A stretch of 38,647 nucleotides of DNA from contig WLXB01000020.1 in assembly GCA_012103295.1 (NCBI GenBank), positions 1 through 38,647 of the forward strand, written 5' to 3'. Under the pieces are notes generated by a model. It saw only the letters and a list, made by a program, of their open reading frames with translations, was not told where the DNA came from and searched no databases. Position numbers and translations under genes: made by a program. This DNA comes from Alphaproteobacteria bacterium. GTDB lineage: Bacteria > Pseudomonadota > Alphaproteobacteria > Rhodospirillales > Rhodospirillaceae. The stretch's first letter is position 1. Each line of letters starts with the position of its first letter. Of the stretch, positions 26,104-35,934 are shown piece after piece.

Positions 26104-26577
26104 ATGGAAAAAGTTCCGATGACGGCTGGGGGATTGACCCCGCTGGAAGATGAATTAAAGCAACTCAAGACTAAGGACCGCCGCGAAGTCATCAAGGCGA
26201 TATCCGAAGCCCGTGAGCATGGCGACCTATCGGAAAACGCCGAGTACCACGCTGCGAAAGAACGCCAAGGTTTTATTGAAGGACGGATTCAGGAACTTGA
26301 GGATGTTATCAGCCGTGCTGATGTCATTGATGTCTCCAAGCTATCCGGGTCAACAGTGAAGTTTGGCGCCACCGTATCGGTCGTGGACGAGGACACGGAT
26401 GAAGAAACGACCTATCAGATTGTGGGTCCATATGAGGCCGACTTAGCCAAGAAACTAATTTCCGTTCAATCCCCCATTTCGCGGGCGCTGATCGGCAAGA
26501 CTGTCGGAGATACCGTAGAGGTGAAGGCCCCTGGCGGCATTAAGAGCTATGAGGTCCTTAAGGTTAAGTTCAAATAA
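26104..26577 (+). CDS. greA: Transcription elongation factor GreA
   Basis: A 157-residue protein of standard length. The N-terminal coiled-coil hairpin is present ([20 protein letters not shown], then [29 protein letters not shown]). Its DLSEN loop holds the acidic tip that stimulates transcript cleavage in backtracked RNA polymerase. The C-terminal FKBP-like domain ends in the usual block with [28 protein letters not shown] stands upstream of the ATG. It follows carB, an order seen in many alphaproteobacteria, but a terminator separates them. Confidence 0.97.
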   Translation: MEKVPMTAGGLTPLEDELKQLKTKDRREVIKAISEAREHGDLSENAEYHAAKERQGFIEGRIQELEDVISRADVIDVSKLSGSTVKFGATVSVVDEDTDEETTYQIVGPYEADLAKKLISVQSPISRALIGKTVGDTVEVKAPGGIKSYEVLKVKFK

Positions 26578-26598
26578 GCGGTGTCACAAACCGAGTTT

Positions 26599-27093
26599 CT
26601 AAGCTTCTTCCTCTTCCGGCCTAACCGTAATCGGTACACCTGAAAGCCGCTTTGAGCTTCGAATGGCGAGCGCGGACTTAACCTGCGCGACGTTTGGGGC
26701 CGCCGTCAGTTTGGATGTGATGAATTTTTGATATTCGTCCCAATCACGTGCCACGATCTTCAAAAGAAAATCCGTTTCACCAGCTAGCATGTGGCATTCA
26801 CGCACTTCAGGCCATTCATCTACCATTTGCTCAAAGGCAAGAAGGTCGACCTCAGCCTGACTGTTGAGCCCAACGTGAGCAAAGACAGACACATTGAAAC
26901 CCAGAGCCACTGAGTCCAGGTCTGCGTGATACCCCTTGATGAAACCCGCTTCCTCCAGCGCCCGAACCCTGCGAAGGCAAGGTGGTGCTGATATCCCGGC
27001 TCGCTTTGCCAGATCAACATTGGTCATCCGGCCATCATTCTGCAAATCACTCAGAATCTGACGATCGATACGGTCAAGTTTAACGCGCTGCAT
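26599..27093 (-). CDS. Lrp/AsnC family transcriptional regulator
   Basis: The frame is open up to 27141, but the ATG at 27093 has GGAGA four bases upstream and matches the usual Lrp N-terminus (KLDRIDRQILSDLQNDGRM), giving 164 residues. An N-terminal helix-turn-helix (NVDLAKRAGISAPPCLRRVRALEEAGFIKGYHA) is followed by the RAM/AsnC ligand domain (VSVFAHVGL, CHMLAGETDFLLKIVARD). Such proteins bind DNA as octamers or dimers and often sense amino acids. It is divergent from trxB across a 221-base gap and convergent with greA, so it may control trxB or itself. The ligand cannot be told. Confidence 0.93.
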   Translation of the reverse strand: MQRVKLDRIDRQILSDLQNDGRMTNVDLAKRAGISAPPCLRRVRALEEAGFIKGYHADLDSVALGFNVSVFAHVGLNSQAEVDLLAFEQMVDEWPEVRECHMLAGETDFLLKIVARDWDEYQKFITSKLTAAPNVAQVKSALAIRSSKRLSGVPITVRPEEEEA

Positions 27094-27284
27094 GATCTCT
27101 CCACCGGTTATCGAGTCCGGTTCCATTCCCCATAGACGCAATAATATTACACGTTTATGAGAAAATGCGACCGAAATTGTCAGACAGGAATACGGTCTTG
27201 ATATCCTCTAAGCCTGACAAAAAGGGTGCGAATGCGTGTTGTAACGCCCTGGGCCGAGACCTATGTTACCGGCTCAAAAGGTAA

Positions 27285-28259
<975 letters not shown>

Positions 28260-28271
28260 TTTCGCAATTCA

Positions 28272-28289
28272 TGACACGTGAGTGTGTCA
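28272..28289. promoter_or_regulatory. Inverted repeat upstream of the LysR gene
   Basis: TGACAC (28272-28277) and GTGTCA (28284-28289) form a perfect 6-base inverted repeat with a 6-base spacer, between trxB and the LysR start and ending 16 bases before it. No U-run follows, so termination is doubtful; an operator for autoregulation is possible. Short and unproven. Confidence 0.35.
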
Positions 28290-28305
28290 ACCGGAGGATA
28301 GACCA

Positions 28306-29265
28306 ATGCCATCCCGTGGCAGCAGCAAACTCGACTGGGATAAACTGCGCGTATTCCACGCCGTTGCAGAAGCGGGCAGCTTTACCCATGCCAGCGAGAC
28401 ACTCAATCTGAGCCAATCGGCGGTGAGCCGTCAAATTAGTGCTCTTGAGGCCTCATTGGGTGTCATGTTGTTTCACCGGCACGCGCGCGGCCTAATTCTG
28501 ACTGAGCAGGGGGATTTGCTCTACAAAACTGTGCACGACGTGTTTGCAAAATTAACAACGGTCGAAAGCCAACTGACCGAAACCAAAGACATTGCTGAAG
28601 GTCCACTGACGGTAACAACGACTGTCGCATTCGGATCTGTTTTTCTGACGGGACGTTTGCGTCAGTTTATCAGCGATTATCCAGATATCGATGTGACCCT
28701 GAGACTCGATGATCGCGAACTTGATTTGGCGATGCGTGAAGGTGACGTCGCCATTCGATTTAACGAGCCAAAACAACCCGACTTGATTCAGCGTCATTTG
28801 GGTAGCCTGTTCGGTCATGTCTTCGCATCTGCTGATTACCTCAAAGAACATGGAACTCCGACATGCGTTGAGGATCTGAAAGATCATAAACTGGTCGTTT
28901 TCGGTGGCAGCGCATTGCCATTCGAGGAGGTCAACTGGCACTTTGAGCAAGTCGAAAAGACCGTCGGCGCAATTAAGCCAGCCTTGCAGGTCAACAATCT
29001 CTACGGCGTCTATCGCGCCGTCAAAAGTGGGATCGGGATTGGTGCCCTTCCTGAGTATTTCTACCGCGAAGGCCGGGGGCTGGTTCAAATCCTCCCGGAG
29101 CTTAGTAGCCCGCCAATTGACGCATACTTCGTTTACCCCGAAGAGCTACGTAACACTATGAGAGTCAGTGTGTTCCGCGATTTTCTACTCAAGGAGATCA
29201 CGCGGGCCAGAACACAGCTCACTATTGTGCCGCGCCAAGCAGACGAACTTAAGACAGCAAGTTAG
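28306..29265 (+). CDS. LysR family transcriptional regulator
   Basis: The frame opens at 28282, but the ATG at 28306 has a strong GGAGGA seven to eight bases upstream and is preferred, giving 319 residues. The N-terminal winged helix-turn-helix is typical (WDKLRVFHAVAEAGSFTHASETLNLSQSAVSRQISALE, then VMLFHRHARGLILTEQG). The substrate-binding domain follows (LTVTTTVAFGSVFLTGRL, DIDVTLRLDDRELDLAMREGDVAIRF, and SGIGIGALPEYF near the end). It lies just after trxB. Its inducer and targets are not shown by the sequence; redox-related control is a guess from the neighbour. Confidence 0.93.
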   Translation: MPSRGSSKLDWDKLRVFHAVAEAGSFTHASETLNLSQSAVSRQISALEASLGVMLFHRHARGLILTEQGDLLYKTVHDVFAKLTTVESQLTETKDIAEGPLTVTTTVAFGSVFLTGRLRQFISDYPDIDVTLRLDDRELDLAMREGDVAIRFNEPKQPDLIQRHLGSLFGHVFASADYLKEHGTPTCVEDLKDHKLVVFGGSALPFEEVNWHFEQVEKTVGAIKPALQVNNLYGVYRAVKSGIGIGALPEYFYREGRGLVQILPELSSPPIDAYFVYPEELRNTMRVSVFRDFLLKEITRARTQLTIVPRQADELKTAS

Positions 29266-29383
29266 CGCGTTCGCGGGCGGCGCCCATGAGATATGCACAC
29301 TGCGCATGTCGGCCCCGCGATCTTGTCGCTGGCTGAACGCCTGTAGCCACATTATTTTTTACTCATCTGCATTGCAGTAAGAG

Positions 29384-29508
29384 ATGGCATGTCGTGCCAG
29401 CCTCTGCGGGCCGGTATTCCGGCCCGTCTATCCGGAAGGCCCTATGCCTTGCGGATGGAAAACCTCCCTGTTTTGACTTGCCCCGGGCTTGGTCCCGGGG
29501 CTTTTTTT
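29384..29508 (+). ncRNA. Candidate structured small RNA or structured lysR 3' UTR
   Basis: No gene covers 29266-29506, yet the region holds four hairpins in a row on the plus strand. They are GGCAT/GTGCC (29386-29398), GGGCCGG/CCGGCCC with a TATT loop (29408-29425), a long stem (29427-29459) and a terminator (29480-29508). In the long stem TCTATCCG pairs with CGGATGGA and AAGGC with GCCTT, separated by one G-G mismatch. I could not match it to SRP, 6S, tmRNA or RNase P RNA. No clear promoter was found, so it may be the tail of the lysR transcript or a dispersed palindromic element. Confidence 0.4.
29480..29508 (+). terminator. Rho-independent terminator
   Basis: GCCCCGGG (29480-29487) and CCCGGGGC (29494-29501) form a perfect 8-base stem with loop CTTGGT, followed by seven T's on the plus strand only. 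It would end a transcript from lysR or from the small RNA candidate. It touches the 3' end of the convergent hydrolase gene. Confidence 0.9.
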
Positions 29509-30457
29509 ATGGCGCTTCGAGAAAAGCCCTGGCATCCGCTACCGTTGTCTGCGGGTCTTCCATCATCAATTTGTGACCCAGAGTCGGATAGCGAATAATT
29601 TTAACGTCAGTGCCGGTAAACAAGGGGGCAACATTGTTGAGGCCATCAGCCGTTAGAACCGGGGATTTTCCAGCCCACTGTATCAGTGTGGGCATCGAAA
29701 TTCGGGCGGCCGCTTCTTTGAGATCAAACGTGCTTTGCGAGTTGGCGATTATAAAATTCCGAACATTAGAAATTGAACCCATACGATTGTTGAGATCAGT
29801 ATATTCACGAACTTTCGCTACCGTGATCCTATCGTCATTCCCGAAGATATTTTCCATGAACAGACGCCAATAGAGCTGAGGCCGCCAAACCTCGAATACG
29901 GTGTCGCTAATCCACATCATGACGCGAAAGCCCCATGGTGGAGGAAGCCGGTCGCCGGGCGTATAGGCAGGTACGGTTGACAGCAAAAGCTTACCGACGC
30001 GCTCAGGGTGATCTGCTGCATATCTCAAAGCAAGAATGCTGCCCGAGGACGTGCCGCCAATGTGAAAGTTCTCATGGCCAAGCTCGTCCAATAGACCCTC
30101 AACTAACGGGTAAGCTAGAGAGGAGCTATACTGGTCGCCTGGAATCGGACCCGATAAGCCAAACGGTGGGTAATCGAATCGAACGATCCGATAATCTCTC
30201 TTGAGGTCTTCGACCCACCCGTCCCATTGCCTGTTGCTGCCCAGATGACCATGGATCAGAACGAGGACCGGCCCCTCTCCATCCTCAACCACATGCATTG
30301 GCACGTCATCAATTGTTATGAATCGCGAGCGCTCATCTGTATAGCGCGCCCTGAGCGCTTCATCGGATGGATTGAAGGCGCCGGACCTAACAGCCAGTAT
30401 CCAGCCTCCCAGCACCACACAGATGAGCACCAGACCGATAACGAGACCTTGTTTCAT
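29507..30457 (-). CDS. Membrane-anchored alpha/beta hydrolase
   Basis: The ATG at 30457 is chosen because GGGAG lies five bases upstream; a GTG at 30463 would sit on that site. The 316-residue protein starts with an uncleaved-looking hydrophobic segment (residues 4-24), so it is probably anchored to the inner membrane with its domain in the periplasm. The hydrolase fold shows HGHLGSNRQW (oxyanion region, 69), RFDYPPFGLSG (93), the intact nucleophile elbow G135-T-S137-S-G139, and LGHKLMMEDP with the catalytic His near the end. Substrate unknown. It lies 52 bases downstream of the aspartate aminotransferase gene on the same strand; a functional link is not evident. Confidence 0.87.
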   Translation of the reverse strand: MKQGLVIGLVLICVVLGGWILAVRSGAFNPSDEALRARYTDERSRFITIDDVPMHVVEDGEGPVLVLIHGHLGSNRQWDGWVEDLKRDYRIVRFDYPPFGLSGPIPGDQYSSSLAYPLVEGLLDELGHENFHIGGTSSGSILALRYAADHPERVGKLLLSTVPAYTPGDRLPPPWGFRVMMWISDTVFEVWRPQLYWRLFMENIFGNDDRITVAKVREYTDLNNRMGSISNVRNFIIANSQSTFDLKEAAARISMPTLIQWAGKSPVLTADGLNNVAPLFTGTDVKIIRYPTLGHKLMMEDPQTTVADARAFLEAP

Positions 30458-30509
30458 AACCACTCCCTTATTTGATCAGAGCAGTGTGACACAGGGTCGA
30501 TTATGGTGC

Positions 30510-31826
<1,317 letters not shown>

Positions 31827-31868
31827 TCACGACTAGAGATCACCTGAAACTGGCTCTATGTTAGCCTC

Positions 31869-34022
31869 ATGTCGACCGCCCTCCCCCTCATTGCAAAGCC
31901 AGACACAGGCGAGACCGCTGATTTTCGGCTGGTCAGCGAATTTGAGCCCGCCGGCGATCAACCCACCGCCATCGCAGAGCTCGAAAAGGGGCTTCTTGCT
32001 GAGGAGCGTGACCAAGTCCTTCTTGGCGTTACGGGCTCCGGCAAGACCTTCACGATGGCGCAGATTATCGCACGCACTGGCCGGCCGGCTCTAATCCTAG
32101 CCCCAAACAAGACTCTCGCGGCTCAACTGTACGGAGAATTCAAAGCGTTCTTTCCTGACAACGCGGTCGAATACTTCGTGTCTTATTACGATTACTACCA
32201 GCCAGAAGCCTATGTCCCTCGGACGGACACCTATATCGAGAAAGACGCCAGCATCAACGAGCAGATTGACCGGATGCGGCATTCGGCAACACGTTCGATC
32301 CTAGAGCGCCGCGACGTCATTATCGTGTCATCGGTGTCCTGTCTCTACGGCCTCGGGTCCGTTGAATCATACTCCCGGATGACTTTCATAATCGAAGAAG
32401 GCAAAGCGTTTCCCAGAGCCGATTTAATTAAGCAGCTGGTCGCATTGCAATACAAACGCAATGACATGTCTTTTACACGAGGCACCTTTCGTGTTCGCGG
32501 AGATGCGATTGAAATATTCCCGGCCCACTACGCTGACCGGGCTTGGCGGCTGTCCCTATTCGGTGATGAAGTCGAGTCTATTCATGAATTTGACCCCTTA
32601 ACCGGCGAAAAAACGGCGGCGCTGCAAAGGATTACGATCTATCCCAGTAGCCACTACGTAACACCGCGCCCCGCACTGTCCCAAGCCGTTAAGAGCATAA
32701 AAACGGAACTTAAATCGCAACTGAACGTATTCCATGAACAGGGCAAGCTACTTGAAGCCCAGCGCCTCGAACAGCGCACTATGTTCGACTTGGAAATGAT
32801 GGAGACCACGGGCCACTGCAAAGGAATCGAAAATTATTCTCGATTCCTGACCGGCCGCGCCCCCGGCGAACCTCCACCAACACTGTTCGAGTACATTCCC
32901 GACGATGCACTGCTCTTTGTTGACGAGAGCCACGTCGCAGTTCCGCAAATCGGCGGTATGTACCGCGGCGACTTTGTTCGAAAATCAACGCTGTCGAACT
33001 TCGGCTTCCGGCTACCCTCCTGCTGCGACAACCGCCCCCTAAAGTTTGAGGAATGGGAATCCATGCGACCTCAAACCATTTTTGTTTCTGCCACACCGGG
33101 CGATTGGGAAATGGAGCGCACCGGTGGCGCGTTTGTCGAGCAGATCATTCGCCCAACTGGCTTGATTGATCCCGTGTGCCACATCAGACCTGCGGATAGT
33201 CAGGTCGACGACCTTTTGGCCGAAGTGCGCGATGTCGCCGCTAAAGGCATGCGCGCCCTGGTCACCACACTTACTAAACGCATGGCGGAAGACCTGACCG
33301 AGTACCTGACTGAACAGGGAGTGCGCGTGCGCTACATGCACTCAGATGTGGACACCCTCGAACGCATCGAGATTATTCGCGATCTCCGGCTCGGTGCGTT
33401 TGATGTCCTGGTCGGAATCAATCTGCTGCGCGAAGGGCTTGATATCCCTGAATGTAGTTTGGTCGCTATCCTTGACGCTGACAAAGAAGGCTTCCTGCGA
33501 TCTGCACGCTCTTTGATCCAGACTATTGGTCGCGCAGCACGCAATATCGATGGCAAAGTTATCCTCTATGCCAACAATATGACCGCAAGCTTGGAAAAGG
33601 CGATCAGTGAAACCAACCGTCGGCGCGAACGGCAACAGGCCTTCAACGTTGCGAATGACATAACACCAGAGGGGATTCGCAAGGATATCGCTGACTTATT
33701 AGAAAGCGTTTACGAGCAAGATCGGGTTACCGTCGACACCGGTCTCGCCGAGGAAACAGAGCTTCTTGGACATAATCTGCGGACCGTTATCCTCGATCTC
33801 GATAAGAAAATGCAGAATGCCGCTGCGGACTTAGAGTTCGAGGAGGCGGCTAGATTGCGAGATGAAATTAGACGGCTCGAAGATTTAGAACTTGAAATGG
33901 CGCCGGATGCCCTGTCCGAGCCACAGATTGAGGCTGAGGAAAAGCGCAGCCGGGTACCTGAACCCGGCCCCAAAGCGAAAGGCCGGGCCGTGAGAAAGCG
34001 ACAGAAATCGCGCCGACGATAA
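31869..34022 (+). CDS. uvrB: Excinuclease ABC subunit B
   Basis: A 717-residue nucleotide-excision-repair helicase that works with UvrA and UvrC on damaged DNA. Seen in order: [11 protein letters not shown], Walker [10 protein letters not shown], the beta-hairpin region [12 protein letters not shown], the DEXX-like box [16 protein letters not shown], the helicase motifs [16 protein letters not shown] and [22 protein letters not shown], and a C-terminal UVR domain ([24 protein letters not shown]) that binds UvrC. The last 40 residues are a basic tail. No SOS (LexA) box of the GTTC-N7-GTTC type was seen upstream. It is divergent from aspC, with 156 bases between starts. Confidence 0.97.
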   Translation: MSTALPLIAKPDTGETADFRLVSEFEPAGDQPTAIAELEKGLLAEERDQVLLGVTGSGKTFTMAQIIARTGRPALILAPNKTLAAQLYGEFKAFFPDNAVEYFVSYYDYYQPEAYVPRTDTYIEKDASINEQIDRMRHSATRSILERRDVIIVSSVSCLYGLGSVESYSRMTFIIEEGKAFPRADLIKQLVALQYKRNDMSFTRGTFRVRGDAIEIFPAHYADRAWRLSLFGDEVESIHEFDPLTGEKTAALQRITIYPSSHYVTPRPALSQAVKSIKTELKSQLNVFHEQGKLLEAQRLEQRTMFDLEMMETTGHCKGIENYSRFLTGRAPGEPPPTLFEYIPDDALLFVDESHVAVPQIGGMYRGDFVRKSTLSNFGFRLPSCCDNRPLKFEEWESMRPQTIFVSATPGDWEMERTGGAFVEQIIRPTGLIDPVCHIRPADSQVDDLLAEVRDVAAKGMRALVTTLTKRMAEDLTEYLTEQGVRVRYMHSDVDTLERIEIIRDLRLGAFDVLVGINLLREGLDIPECSLVAILDADKEGFLRSARSLIQTIGRAARNIDGKVILYANNMTASLEKAISETNRRRERQQAFNVANDITPEGIRKDIADLLESVYEQDRVTVDTGLAEETELLGHNLRTVILDLDKKMQNAAADLEFEEAARLRDEIRRLEDLELEMAPDALSEPQIEAEEKRSRVPEPGPKAKGRAVRKRQKSRRR

Positions 34023-34112
34023 GGTCCTCCATACCCACCTAACTCATTGTTTTTAATATTTATTATTAACTGCCATTCACTCTCTGCATGGCAGATATCG
34101 GCCTATTGTATG

Positions 34113-34142
34113 TTGACCTGACATATATCAGACCGATACAAA
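34113..34142 (+). promoter_or_regulatory. Likely promoter of the efflux operon with an overlapping palindromic operator
   Basis: TTGACC (34113-34118) and TACAAA (34137-34142), 18 bases apart, form a plausible sigma-70 promoter 57 bases before the PadR gene. Between them CTGACATATATCAG (34118-34131) is a palindrome matching at 12 of 14 positions. PadR regulators typically bind short AT-centred palindromes and repress their own operon, so this is a good autoregulatory site. Further upstream, CTGCCAT...ATGGCAG (34070-34094) is a separate inverted repeat with an 11-base loop. Confidence 0.55.
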
Positions 34143-34198
34143 CCGAGCTCATCACCGGTTGCGCTTAAAAGCACCTCGCAACCAAAAAGAGGTCAGAC

Positions 34199-34780
34199 GT
34201 GGACGCAAAAACACTCTGCCTAGGCGCGCTCATGCACAACGAGGCGTCGGGCTATGAAATTCGCAAGCTCTTCGAGGGTGGGCCGTTCAGCGCCATCTAC
34301 GATGTCAGCTTTGGCTCTATCTATCCGGCCCTGACGGTATTGCTGGATCGCGAATGGGCGACCTGCTGCGTAGCCGAACAAAACGGGCGTCCGGACAAGA
34401 AAGTCTACAGCATAACGCAAGCTGGCCGAGCCGCGTTCCTAGAGGCGCTTTCTACAACACCGGCTCCGGACAAAATGCGGTCTGAGATGCTCTTTATATT
34501 GTCCTTTGGTGACCATCTTCCGCGCGCGGATGTCTTAGCCTTAGTCGATCGCTATATCGCGGATTACGAAGACAGACTGTCTGACATTCATGACCGTGAC
34601 GACGACCACGAACTACCGCCTGTGAGGCGCTTTGTTCATAATTTTGGAATTACAATGTACGAAACAGCACTTGAGTACCTACGAACCCATCGCACGGTCC
34701 TTACTGAAGAGACAGCACCTGCACAAAGCAACGCACGCCAGTCAGATGAGCACGTCGTGACAGCTGGAGGCGTACAATGA
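34199..34780 (+). CDS. PadR family transcriptional regulator
   Basis: A 193-residue protein from a GTG start with AGAGG seven bases upstream. The N-terminal winged helix has the PadR pattern: LCLGALMHNEASGYEIRKLFEGG, then FGSIYPALTVLLDREWATCCV and KKVYSITQAGRAAFLEAL. A C-terminal helical part of the Vir_C type is used for dimerisation. The usual partner of such a regulator is a drug-efflux system, and here the stop overlaps the ATG of an RND adaptor gene (ATGA at 34777), followed by the pump. It probably represses this operon and releases it on binding a toxic compound; the ligand is unknown. Confidence 0.93.
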   Translation: MDAKTLCLGALMHNEASGYEIRKLFEGGPFSAIYDVSFGSIYPALTVLLDREWATCCVAEQNGRPDKKVYSITQAGRAAFLEALSTTPAPDKMRSEMLFILSFGDHLPRADVLALVDRYIADYEDRLSDIHDRDDDHELPPVRRFVHNFGITMYETALEYLRTHRTVLTEETAPAQSNARQSDEHVVTAGGVQ

Positions 34781-35934
34781 ACAAGTCGTACATCATTGCA
34801 GGGGCTATAGCTGCGTCAGCGACCCTATGGGTTGCTTCCGGGGTCATATTTACGGCTAACGAAGAAGTTGAACTGTCTGCGGCTGAGCAGGCGAGCTTAA
34901 ACAAGCCAGAAGGCCTTCAAAGGGTTCAAGTCATTCGCTCGCGTGCTGTTCCCCGCATCCGAGAGATTAGGGTCGCTGGCCGGACGGAAGCATCCCGCCA
35001 GATCACAATGCGCTCAGAAATCGAGGGTACAGTCATCGAACTCGTTGTGCCTCGCGGCACTATCGTGAAACAAGGAGATCCGCTGATTCGATTCTCGATC
35101 AACGATCGCAAGGCGTTGCTGACCAAATCTCAGGCGTTGGTAGCCAAAAGGAAGATGGAATTCAGCGCTGCCGAGAATCTGTCCAAAAAATCCTTCACGT
35201 CGGAAGTATCTTTGGCCAATGCCAAAGCTGAGTTGGAATCGGCGCGCGCAGATCTTGAAGCAGCCGAGTTAGAACTCGCCCGCACGACAGTTCGGGCGCC
35301 ATTTGACGGGATCTTTAATCGCAATCACGCTGAAGTCGGCGATTACCTCCGCCTCGGTGATGAAGTTGCCGAAATGGTCGATCTCGATCCCATCCTAGTC
35401 ATAGGGGAATTGGCAGAGCTTGCCGTTGGAGAAGTCAGTCCAGGAACAGTAGCCGGCGCAGATCTAATCGATGGCCGCAGTATACAAGGTGAAATTTCCT
35501 TCGTTTCCAGCAAGGCCTCGCCGGAGACGCGGACGTTCTCCGTCGAGATTTCAGTCCCAAATCCAGACGGCACCATTATCGATGGCATGACCGCCACTTT
35601 GCGTTTGCCCGCACAGGAAGTCATGGCACACAGCGTACCGCCGGCTGCCTTAACTCTAAACGACGGTGGTGCTGTAGGCGTAAAACTTGTTAATGCCGAT
35701 CGAAAGGTCCTCTTCGCAGAGGTAACCACGTCGTCAGCGTCGACGGATAGCGTTTGGCTAACAGGCCTGCCGCCAATCGTAGACATCATTACCGTCGGCC
35801 AGGAATTCGTCACTATCGATCAGAAAGTTGACCCCGTCTTGATCGACCCCAGCGTCGTCGGTCCGGTAGGTAACGCACCAATAGCAGGTGCAGATCAAAC
35901 ATGGCTGGCGCAAAGCGAAGGAGAGCAAGAATGA
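34777..35934 (+). CDS. RND efflux periplasmic adaptor subunit (membrane fusion protein)
   Basis: A 385-residue protein with an N-terminal hydrophobic signal or anchor (residues 5-26). Typical adaptor segments follow: GRTEASRQITMRSEIEGTV and VPRGTIVKQGDPLIRF (first half of the lipoyl domain), a short helical hairpin (about 105-165, rich in A, E and L), and LARTTVRAPFDGIF (second lipoyl half). The beta-barrel (EISFVSSKASPETRTFSVEISV) and membrane-proximal domains complete it. It should link the inner-membrane RND pump to an outer-membrane channel; no TolC-type gene is visible in the window. Overlaps of 4 bases couple it to padR upstream and to the pump gene downstream (ATGA at 35931). Confidence 0.93.
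   Translation: MNKSYIIAGAIAASATLWVASGVIFTANEEVELSAAEQASLNKPEGLQRVQVIRSRAVPRIREIRVAGRTEASRQITMRSEIEGTVIELVVPRGTIVKQGDPLIRFSINDRKALLTKSQALVAKRKMEFSAAENLSKKSFTSEVSLANAKAELESARADLEAAELELARTTVRAPFDGIFNRNHAEVGDYLRLGDEVAEMVDLDPILVIGELAELAVGEVSPGTVAGADLIDGRSIQGEISFVSSKASPETRTFSVEISVPNPDGTIIDGMTATLRLPAQEVMAHSVPPAALTLNDGGAVGVKLVNADRKVLFAEVTTSSASTDSVWLTGLPPIVDIITVGQEFVTIDQKVDPVLIDPSVVGPVGNAPIAGADQTWLAQSEGEQE

Noticed and set aside
28552-29088. Minus-strand frame of 178 codons
   Set aside because: Antisense to the LysR gene, which has clear motifs.
29384-29508. SRP (4.5S) or 6S RNA
   Set aside because: The conserved SRP tip (GGAA/AGCA type) and the central bulge of 6S RNA are not seen.
29389-29598. Two overlapping plus-strand frames of 60-69 codons after lysR
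   Set aside because: They run through the hairpins and the terminator and into the antisense of the hydrolase; no ribosome site or protein-like composition.
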